DNA of 5,623 nt from Thermoplasmatales archaeon ex4484_6 (GTDB lineage Archaea > Thermoplasmatota > Penumbrarchaeia > Penumbrarchaeales > Penumbrarchaeaceae): NCBI GenBank assembly GCA_002254385.1, contig NJDO01000119.1:1-5623 (forward strand). Reading direction: 5' to 3'. A program made the translations under genes and the position numbers. The notes beneath the pieces were generated by a model. That model ran no database searches and was not told the origin of the DNA. It saw nothing but the letters and a program-made list of their open reading frames with translations. Numbering within the stretch: the stretch's first letter is position 1; each line of letters begins with the position of its first letter. This document shows, piece by piece, positions 1-5,623 of this stretch.

Positions 1-185
1 AAGGGCAGGGATATGGAGCCTTCGAATCCGGATCTGTAGACATCGGGAGATTCCTGCCAGACTGTTGGAAATGATAGAACCAGCGCGACAGCGTTCGACA
101 GCAATACATAGGAAACGATGATTGCGGCAACAACAGCCGCGACCCTTCCGAGGTCCATGCCCGAGCCCTTTCCGTCGGGACCCAT
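1..185 (-). CDS. Partial gene: protein with N-terminal membrane segment, function unknown (3' end beyond window)
   Basis: Reading the minus strand from the ATG at 185-183 gives 61 open codons running off the window edge. The protein begins MGPDGKGSGMDLGRV and continues with an uninterrupted hydrophobic stretch at about residues 15-39 (VAAVVAAIIVSYVLLSNAVA and onward), which looks like one transmembrane helix or uncleaved signal anchor. Lysine 6 and arginine 14 precede it, suggesting the N-terminus stays in the cytoplasm. The following polar segment (TVWQESPDVYRSGFEGS) would then lie outside. A GAGGTG on the minus strand (complement of 197-202) sits 11 bases before the ATG, a usable though slightly long spacing; a second in-frame Met at residue 10 (complement of 156-158) is an alternative start. 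It is transcribed divergently from the helicase gene. Small archaeal secreted or membrane-anchored proteins often look like this, but I do not recognise a family. Confidence 0.6.
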   Translation of the reverse strand, partial: MGPDGKGSGMDLGRVAAVVAAIIVSYVLLSNAVALVLSFPTVWQESPDVYRSGFEGSISLP

Positions 186-229
186 GCCGGTGAAACCACC
201 TCTCCATGTCTTAATCCTTTGGGTTTCCC

Positions 230-253
230 GGTAATGCCTTCCCGGGCATTACC
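230..253. repeat. Perfect inverted repeat in divergent intergenic region
   Basis: GGTAATGCC at 230-238 and GGCATTACC at 245-253 are exact reverse complements separated by six bases (TTCCCG). The repeat lies between the divergent starts at 185 (minus) and 309 (plus), just upstream of the TATA-like element at 261-268. A second nested pair, TTTGGG at 218-223 and CCCAAA at 252-257, partly surrounds it. The position fits an operator for a dimeric regulator acting on one or both genes. An RNA hairpin in the leader of the minus-strand gene is the alternative. It is not a terminator between convergent genes, because both neighbours read away from it. Confidence 0.6.
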
Positions 254-260
254 CAAATCG

Positions 261-268
261 TTATATTC
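261..268 (+). promoter_or_regulatory. Candidate archaeal TATA box for the helicase operon
   Basis: TTATATTC is the most AT-rich octamer between the two divergent genes, and an A-rich stretch (CAAATCG) that could act as a BRE lies directly upstream. With usual archaeal spacing of about 26 bases from the TATA centre, transcription would begin near 290-292, leaving a short leader of about 17 bases before the ATG at 309. That leader holds no Shine-Dalgarno sequence, which fits an archaeal first gene of an operon. The reverse complement (GAATATAA) could also serve the minus-strand gene, so the direction is not certain. Confidence 0.4.
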
Positions 269-308
269 GAGGCCCCCAATCGGTCATCCTTACAATTTCC
301 GTAGTCAG

Positions 309-3002
309 ATGGTGGTGATTGGAATAGGAGAAGAAAACCCTTCCCGGGATATCGTCGGCTCCTTCAGCGAAAGGATATCCGCATGGTTCAGAACGAACAT
401 AGGGGAACCCACTGAACTTCAGGAGAGGAGCTGGAGGGCAATCAGGAATGGAAGGAATGTTCTCATAATCTCCCCAACAGGAAGCGGAAAGACCCTTGCA
501 GCGGTCCTGCCGCCTGTCGATGATATTCTGACCGGCAGGTCGAAGAGGTCCCTTACGTCCATTCTCTATGTGTCACCCATGAAAGCTCTCGGGGCGGACC
601 TGATGAGAACCTTGGAGGGGCTCTCCACGGGTCTTGGCAGGATACCTGGGAAGAAGGAGAGAAAGAGGGGAAGGGTAAGTTCGAGATTTCCCCCAAAGGA
701 TGCACCACTCGAGATAGGGATAAGGACGGGTGATGTCCCCCAGGGTGTGAGGAGAAGAATGCTTCTGTATCCTCCCGATCTCCTCGTCATAACACCGGAG
801 AACCTGCTGCTGATGATGTGCTCCAAGGCGGGAGAGATACTGAGCGGCGTCAGGTACGTGATCCTGGACGAGCTCCACGAGATGATATCTTCGAAGAGAG
901 GGTCGCTTCTCTCACTTACTCTCGAGTACCTTTCAAGGAAGGTTGTGGAAAGGACCGGCCGGGAACCGTTGAGGATAGGTCTCTCGGCGACGGTAAGGCC
1001 CACGGGACTTGCCGCTTCCTTCATGGGTGGGGTTGGTGAGGGAGGGAAGCTGAGAAAGGTCGATATCGTCGAGAACCTTGTGGACAAGGAGATACACCTG
1101 GAGGTCAGGACCCTTTTCGAGGGTTTGAAGCGCTCCGAGGAGACCGAAGAAAGGATCCTCGATGAAGTGGGGGAGCTGATCCGAAGGGAGAAAGGGTCGA
1201 TGGTGATCTTCCATAACACAAGGAGGAACGCCGAGAAGATGGCATTCTCCCTGACCGGCAGGGGGGTGGAGGGGGTCCTTCCGCACCACGGTTCGCTCAG
1301 TGCGGAGATGCGGCAGGAAGCGGAAGAGGGATTGAAGAACGGCTCTCTCCGGGCGATAGTCTCGTCCACATCGCTCGAGCTCGGCATTGATATCGGAACG
1401 GTCAGCCGCATCTGCCAGATCTCCTCTCCGAAGGACCCGGGGAGGCTCCTGCAAAGGTTGGGGCGGTCCGGGCACGGCCTCGGACGCATATCAAAGGGAA
1501 CGATATTCCCCCTGGACGCCGTTGATCTCCTGGAATGCCTCTCCGTGTCCAGGGCGGCCGCCCTCTTCCATCTCGAGAGTCTGAGATGCCAGGATGCTCC
1601 CATGGATGTGCTCGCCCAGTTCGTGGTGGGGGCATCCATAATGGAGGATGACCAGGATGAGAGATCCCTTCTGAGGATGGTAAAGCGTGCATATCCCTAC
1701 AGGAAGCTCAGGAGGAGGGAGTTCCACCTGCTCATCGAGCTCCTCACAAGGAGACTTCCGGGCCCATCACAGCCCCCTCCCCGACTCTGGATCGAGGAAG
1801 GCACCGGTTATCTTCATCCCAGAAGGAACACGAAACAGGCGTTCTATCTGAACTGCGGCACGATTCCAAGAGAGACGACCTTCAATGTCCTGGACGAGAA
1901 GAGGAAGAGGATGGTGGGAACCCTCACGAGGGATTTCGGGGAATCCCTTTACGAAAGGGATGTGATACTCCTCTCCTCCAGACAGTACAGGATCGTGGGG
2001 TTCAAGGGAAATACGATCATGGTAAGACCGGATCCCGAAGCTCAACCCACCGTACCGAGCTGGTCGGGAGAGATAAACCCCCGGCCCCGGATGCTGTCTG
2101 ACCACATGATGAGACTGCTCGGCTCAGGCAGGGTGACCCGTGTCCTGAAGGGGCGATCAGGCATGTGTGTGGAGCTGGACGATGACAGCATTTCAACCCT
2201 TGCAGCGCTCCGGAGCCATCTCGGGGAAAGGGGTCTGGTCCCCGGAAAGGGCAGGATCCCGGTCGAGATGCTGAAGCAGGGCAGGGAGCGGGTGGTGTAT
2301 ATCTTCCACCTGCCAATGGGAAGAAAGGTAACGGAACCCCTGGGAAGGATGCTTGCCTACGGACTGAGGAGGGACCTTGGAGCATCCATTGATTATCTGG
2401 CAACGGATGACGGATTTGCCATATCCTCGCCCACCATGCTCGGGGAGGAACAGCTTGTCAACGGGTTCGGAGGCGAGGAACTTGAAAGACGGATACTGGA
2501 GCTCACGGTCTCCTCCTCCATGTTCAGGACACGGTTCAATCAGATCCTGTCGAGATCACTCCTTGTACTTGACAGGTTCCGCGGAAAGGAGACCGGGATG
2601 TTATACAGAAGAAGCAGGTCCGAGAAGCTGTTGGAGCTTGCCCTTTCATGTTACGATTCAGGCAGGGGATGGAAGGATGTTAAGGGTCCTCTCGGAGGTC
2701 TGGTCCAGCTGGCGCTCGAATCACTCAACGAGGTGATGAGAGAACGGATGGACGTGGCAGCCGCCTCTTCTGTCGTAACCGACCTTATGAAGGGTAGGGC
2801 CCGTCTCCACCTCGCATCCATCGAGAACGAGCCGTCCGTTGTTGGGAGCTCCATAGTGTCAACATGGTCAGGGTCATGGTCGAGGAAGGGCAAGGGGAAG
2901 AGTCAGGGAGAGGCGAGCGGACGGAGTAACCTTCCACGCAGGAGGTGTCGAATATCGATCCTCGATCCACGGGTGGAGCTGAGATGGAGGCAGGGGGTTT
3001 GA
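309..3002 (+). CDS. lhr: Lhr-family DEAD/DEAH-box ATP-dependent helicase (Lhr core, 897 aa)
   Basis: Lhr proteins are ATP-driven 3'-5' translocases that unwind DNA or RNA:DNA duplexes in repair. Seen in order (numbered from Met at 309): PT..Q Q-motif-like region (34-38), Walker A SPTGSGKT (55-62), YVSPMKAL (87-94), ITPENL (161-166), Walker B DELH (187-190), SAT (226-228), VIFHNTRR (299-306), HHGSLS (326-331), SSTSLELGIDIG (352-363) and arginine-finger motif QRLGRSGH (382-389). Next come the Lhr-type winged helix (about 425-480), the CGTIPRE beta-barrel region (516-522), PSWSGEINPRPRML (582-595), and the DEAD-associated domain with GRKVTEPL and SSSMFRTRFNQIL (735-747). Length fits the Lhr core (about 860-870 aa) plus a basic tail. 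The reading frame is open back to a TTG at 219, but those 30 codons cross the inverted repeat and TATA-like element and lack conserved sequence, so ATG 309 is preferred. All ATPase motifs look intact. The 3' end overlaps the next gene. Confidence 0.93.
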   Translation: MVVIGIGEENPSRDIVGSFSERISAWFRTNIGEPTELQERSWRAIRNGRNVLIISPTGSGKTLAAVLPPVDDILTGRSKRSLTSILYVSPMKALGADLMRTLEGLSTGLGRIPGKKERKRGRVSSRFPPKDAPLEIGIRTGDVPQGVRRRMLLYPPDLLVITPENLLLMMCSKAGEILSGVRYVILDELHEMISSKRGSLLSLTLEYLSRKVVERTGREPLRIGLSATVRPTGLAASFMGGVGEGGKLRKVDIVENLVDKEIHLEVRTLFEGLKRSEETEERILDEVGELIRREKGSMVIFHNTRRNAEKMAFSLTGRGVEGVLPHHGSLSAEMRQEAEEGLKNGSLRAIVSSTSLELGIDIGTVSRICQISSPKDPGRLLQRLGRSGHGLGRISKGTIFPLDAVDLLECLSVSRAAALFHLESLRCQDAPMDVLAQFVVGASIMEDDQDERSLLRMVKRAYPYRKLRRREFHLLIELLTRRLPGPSQPPPRLWIEEGTGYLHPRRNTKQAFYLNCGTIPRETTFNVLDEKRKRMVGTLTRDFGESLYERDVILLSSRQYRIVGFKGNTIMVRPDPEAQPTVPSWSGEINPRPRMLSDHMMRLLGSGRVTRVLKGRSGMCVELDDDSISTLAALRSHLGERGLVPGKGRIPVEMLKQGRERVVYIFHLPMGRKVTEPLGRMLAYGLRRDLGASIDYLATDDGFAISSPTMLGEEQLVNGFGGEELERRILELTVSSSMFRTRFNQILSRSLLVLDRFRGKETGMLYRRSRSEKLLELALSCYDSGRGWKDVKGPLGGLVQLALESLNEVMRERMDVAAASSVVTDLMKGRARLHLASIENEPSVVGSSIVSTWSGSWSRKGKGKSQGEASGRSNLPRRRCRISILDPRVELRWRQGV
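2975..2978 (+). promoter_or_regulatory. Shine-Dalgarno deciding the start of the second cistron
   Basis: GGAG at 2975-2978 lies five bases before the ATG at 2984, inside the 3' end of the helicase gene. It favours ATG 2984 over the longer GTG at 2945, which has only GGAG immediately abutting and overlapping it with no usable spacing. A second candidate pair, GGAGG at 2986-2990 and a TTG at 2999, would start the protein five residues later and overlap the helicase stop codon. Confidence 0.45.
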
Positions 3003-5500
3003 CCGTTGATAAGGGGCAGATCCGTGGTGCTCCGAATGTTTCTGCGGGAAAAACGTCCGTGCCTCTCTCCAGGGAAGAGATCCGATTGAGGAGGATCCTT
3101 GCGACCCTTTCGGGGAAGAGGCCCCGCTCCGTCCTCAGATCCCTTTCCTTTTTCTCCCACCCGATGTCGGCCATTTCCAGGAGCGGGGATATCGACCTCC
3201 TGACACTCCGATCCATGATGAGGGGGGGGAGGATCGTTCCCGTCCGGATCCTCGGGATGGACATGCTGGTTGACAGGACCTGGGAAGGGGTCTTCTTCTC
3301 ACTGATGCCCCTTTTCCCGGATGAGGATGAGCGGATGCTCCCCTGGCATACTGAAAGGCGCAGCTTCACAAGGGCCGAACTGGGGGAGGCTTCGGGGCTT
3401 TCCGGAGACGAACTGAAGAAGTTCATCGAGGGGTCCATTGCATCGGGGATTCTGGGTATCTTCCCTGAAGCAGCCAGATTTCATATGGGGGCCCCTTCGG
3501 GGTACGTGGGACGGGGGTTGAGCCAGGGGGAATGGAAGACACCGTCGAGACAGAAGGAATCCCTTGCAAGGTTCTTGAAGCATTTCGGTCCATTCTCCAT
3601 CCGGGAGCTCGGAGTATTGTTCAACTGGCCGGAGGGATACATCCCTCCCGGTCTGGAACAGGGGATCGAGGAAGGGATATTGTTTACAGGGGCAGGCCCC
3701 TCCCCTCTGATGTTGGACCAGGAGGATCGGAACACAGCGGGGGAGGAATGGGTCTGGCACGCAGGTGAACGAAGACCGATCCTGCCGGAAAAGCCCCTTC
3801 CCGGAGAACTTCACGCCATTGACCTGGATGGTCCGTTCCATCATGAAGACCCGGCGTTCCTTCTTACCAATCCCCGAAGAAGGATCTTTCAGAGGGACAG
3901 GGTAAAATGGTCCCTGATGAGCCATTATTCCATGATGGACGGAAATGGGGAAAGATGCAGCTTCTCCGTGCTGGAGCGACTGGACCAGGTGAAGGTCAGA
4001 ACGCTTGAAGTGGAGGAGTTCTCTTCTCTTGACGAGCTTTCCGGGAGAGCGTTGGGATCGATCCTGTGCTACAGGAACATGGGATATGCCATGATATGCA
4101 TCGAGAGGATAATGGGTGTTGCGGCAGGAGAATCGGCTCCGGCCGCAAGGGGTCAGTTCGAGGCTGCGGGTTTCAGAGCGTTCCCCACATCCCGCGGCAG
4201 TATTCTGATGGACATTCCGGCGGATGACGGTATTTTCAGAGACGGGAACATACTTCCCACAATGCTGTACCATCAGCATCTGCTGCCCGGCTCTCATCTG
4301 GACAACCCTCTCCAGGTCCTTCAGCTGCTCTCGGGCATCTCCGACAGATGGGAGATATTGAGCAGGGTCGGATCAAGGAGGACACTGCTGCTGTCCATCA
4401 GCGACACGATGGAGATCGAGAGGATCTTCAGGGGGCATTTCATGTCCCTTCTCCGCCATCTCGACGGAGGGCCCCCACCCAAGGACGTCGATTGGGAGGA
4501 ACATCTTTCGGGAAGGCTCGAGGACCTCCCCTCCATGAAGGACATCTCCAAGAGGTTCGGCCTTCATCGGGGAAAGATGGTGAACCCGAAAACGGTTATC
4601 TCCTTTCGTTCCATCTTCGAGTTCTACCCGCCTCCGCCGAATTCCGCGAAAAAGGCACTGTCAAGTGAAGCGAGGGAGCTTCTGGCAAGGTCGCTGCGTA
4701 TGAATCCGGCCACATGGAACAATCATATCAAGGTCCAGGAACTGACGCGGATCGCGAACGAGCTGGTATCAGCGGGTTTCGCCACCGAGGATCCCTGGGG
4801 GAACTTCCTTCCTTTACCCGACCGGATCACGGATCATTCGGGAAAAAGGAACAGCAGGATCAAGCTCAGGGGGAAGCTCAAGAGGATCTTCCTTCTCCAG
4901 TGCGCCGCGGCCCTGGGCGCTTTCAGGATGGAGGATATAATGCTCTACTGTCCCGATCTGGAGGATGCCGGAAGGTTGAGATATCTTCTTTCCGAACTTG
5001 CCAAAGATTCTCTTGGGGTATCCGTCGATACAAGCGGGCCCGTGGAGTTGATATATCACGTGAAGGAACCGAAAAAAGCCCCGCATGCCGAAAAAGGGGA
5101 GATGGCCCTGGATGAACTCACCGTGATCTCCCCGAGGGACCGGATATGGAAGGTGCTCTCGGACCATATGAGGGGGGTCCTGTCCAGGGGCAACGGGTTT
5201 GCCATTTTTTCCGGTACGAGGCCCCTTGCATTCCTTACAATGAAGAAGTCCAAACTTCTCGGGAAAGATGAGACGGGAAGCCCGTCGGGGCGCGGGATGG
5301 GAAAGGAGAACTGGGTCATATCGAGAGCATGGATGGATCCGAGGATAAACAGGAAGGAAGCGATGAGGGCCATCAGGAAACGATTCTTCGAGCTCGGGTT
5401 CAACATACTCTCAAAGGACGAGAAACTGCTTATAGAGGACCTCTACCGTATTATGGGTCCGGATGAGGCCATCGGGGAGGCGAAGGATGCGGCCAGGTGA
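2984..5500 (+). CDS. Large winged-helix repeat protein, resembling a stand-alone Lhr C-terminal domain (838 aa)
   Basis: I do not recognise a named family. Seen (numbered from Met at 2984): a polar N-terminus, then repeated helix-turn-helix-like units. Candidates are 121-170 (RRSFTRAELGEASGLSGDEL), 189-237 (FLKHFGPFSIRELGVLFNWP), 563-612 and 628-693 (ALGAFRMEDIMLYCPDLED). After these come ISPRDRIW (715-722) and a beta-rich segment, GFAIFSGTRPLAFLTM (738-753), then WVISRAWMDP and closing helices. The GPF-T/S-x-x-EL-x-x-x-x-x-x-P pattern with a later EEW (254-256), and the SP-D-x-x-W plus small beta-barrel ending, resemble the CTD of long bacterial Lhr and the HTH_42/AlkZ-YcaQ glycosylase fold. 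No clear AlkZ Q-hydrophobic-Q/D catalytic motif is visible. No ATPase motif, zinc cluster, signal peptide or membrane segment is present. It overlaps the helicase gene by 19 bases, implying coupled translation and a shared job. Starts at GTG 2945 or TTG 2999 remain possible. Confidence is high for a real gene and moderate for the Lhr-CTD relation. Confidence 0.85.
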   Translation: MEAGGLTVDKGQIRGAPNVSAGKTSVPLSREEIRLRRILATLSGKRPRSVLRSLSFFSHPMSAISRSGDIDLLTLRSMMRGGRIVPVRILGMDMLVDRTWEGVFFSLMPLFPDEDERMLPWHTERRSFTRAELGEASGLSGDELKKFIEGSIASGILGIFPEAARFHMGAPSGYVGRGLSQGEWKTPSRQKESLARFLKHFGPFSIRELGVLFNWPEGYIPPGLEQGIEEGILFTGAGPSPLMLDQEDRNTAGEEWVWHAGERRPILPEKPLPGELHAIDLDGPFHHEDPAFLLTNPRRRIFQRDRVKWSLMSHYSMMDGNGERCSFSVLERLDQVKVRTLEVEEFSSLDELSGRALGSILCYRNMGYAMICIERIMGVAAGESAPAARGQFEAAGFRAFPTSRGSILMDIPADDGIFRDGNILPTMLYHQHLLPGSHLDNPLQVLQLLSGISDRWEILSRVGSRRTLLLSISDTMEIERIFRGHFMSLLRHLDGGPPPKDVDWEEHLSGRLEDLPSMKDISKRFGLHRGKMVNPKTVISFRSIFEFYPPPPNSAKKALSSEARELLARSLRMNPATWNNHIKVQELTRIANELVSAGFATEDPWGNFLPLPDRITDHSGKRNSRIKLRGKLKRIFLLQCAAALGAFRMEDIMLYCPDLEDAGRLRYLLSELAKDSLGVSVDTSGPVELIYHVKEPKKAPHAEKGEMALDELTVISPRDRIWKVLSDHMRGVLSRGNGFAIFSGTRPLAFLTMKKSKLLGKDETGSPSGRGMGKENWVISRAWMDPRINRKEAMRAIRKRFFELGFNILSKDEKLLIEDLYRIMGPDEAIGEAKDAAR

Positions 5501-5589
5501 CGTTCATCCCTTCTGATGGATGTTCTTTCCTCGGAATCCACCTGATGAACATACACATGAGAGGAATCGTGAGGTCGGGAGGTGTGAGA
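5501..5589. other. Intergenic spacer downstream of the operon pair
   Basis: No convincing gene, tRNA or strong hairpin is visible here. A weak 5-bp inverted match (CATCC at 5505-5509, GGATG at 5518-5522) and short pyrimidine-rich stretches (TTCTTTCC near 5523-5530) follow the stop codon. Archaeal termination often uses T-rich tracts, but none here is long enough to call. Confidence 0.4.
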
Positions 5590-5623
5590 TTGGAAGGGGG
5601 TAAAAAATCGGACACGAATGATA
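5590..5623 (+). CDS. Possible 5' end of another gene (partial)
   Basis: GGGAGGTG at 5577-5584 is a strong Shine-Dalgarno match, followed after five bases by a TTG at 5590 in an open frame to the window end (11 codons: M/L E G G K K S D T N D). The same frame is also open from an ATG at 5545 or 5557. The fragment is too short for any functional statement. If real, it could be a third cistron of the helicase operon, 89 bases downstream. Confidence 0.25.
   Translation, partial: MEGGKKSDTND

Noticed and set aside
219..308. Upstream extension of the helicase frame to a TTG start
   Set aside because: The 30 codons cross the perfect inverted repeat and TATA-like element, have no matching ribosome-binding site and do not resemble an Lhr N-terminus; the ATG at 309 fits the family better.
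566..1639. 357-codon open frame on the minus strand inside the helicase gene
   Set aside because: Its translation is Ser/Arg/Pro-rich with no recognisable motif, and it lies wholly antisense to clearly conserved helicase motifs; long antisense frames are common in GC-rich coding DNA.
2785..3438. 217-codon minus-strand open frame across the junction of the two genes
   Set aside because: It is antisense to the helicase C-terminus and the partner N-terminus, has a low-complexity Ser/Pro/Arg composition and lacks a ribosome-binding site I can support.
3299..4297. 332-codon minus-strand open frame within the partner gene
   Set aside because: Shadow of the long plus-strand gene; no domain pattern is visible, whereas the plus-strand reading shows coherent helix-turn-helix-like units.
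5505..5522. Possible terminator hairpin after the partner gene
   Set aside because: The arms are only five bases, with an 8-base loop and no T tract directly after; too weak to call.
1..5623. CRISPR array, tRNA, rRNA or insertion sequence
   Set aside because: I saw no regularly spaced repeats, cloverleaf-like sequence, conserved rRNA segments, transposase motifs or terminal repeats on either strand.

Overview
The window is GC-rich and dense in AGG/AGA arginine codons and ATA isoleucine codons. It carries a divergent promoter region with a TATA-like element ahead of a gene that has no Shine-Dalgarno sequence. This combination points to an archaeon, perhaps a member of the Thermoplasmatota; that placement is inference and no taxonomic marker gene is present.

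Layout: (1) bases 1-185, minus strand, the 5' end of a gene for a small-looking protein with one N-terminal membrane segment, cut by the window edge. (2) Bases 186-308, a divergent intergenic region with a perfect 9-bp inverted repeat and a TATA-like element. (3) Bases 309-3002, plus strand, a complete Lhr-family superfamily 2 helicase core with all ATPase motifs and the Lhr-specific winged-helix, beta-barrel and DEAD-associated regions. (4) Bases 2984-5500, plus strand, overlapping the helicase gene: a large divergent protein that looks like a chain of winged-helix domains ending in a beta-rich segment. It resembles the C-terminal half (CTD) of long bacterial Lhr proteins, but as a separate polypeptide. 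(5) Bases 5501-5623, a short spacer and possibly the start of another plus-strand gene.

The main observation is the pair in (3) and (4). Long bacterial Lhr proteins (about 1500 aa) fuse a helicase core to a CTD of tandem winged helices and a beta-barrel related to AlkZ/YcaQ-type DNA glycosylases. Here the helicase core stops where the core normally stops, plus a basic tail of about 40 residues. A second, overlapping cistron then encodes an 838-aa winged-helix protein. The simplest reading is a two-subunit Lhr-like nucleic-acid remodelling or repair machine made by translational coupling. A single missing base in the overlap would also give this appearance from one fused gene, so that must be excluded first.
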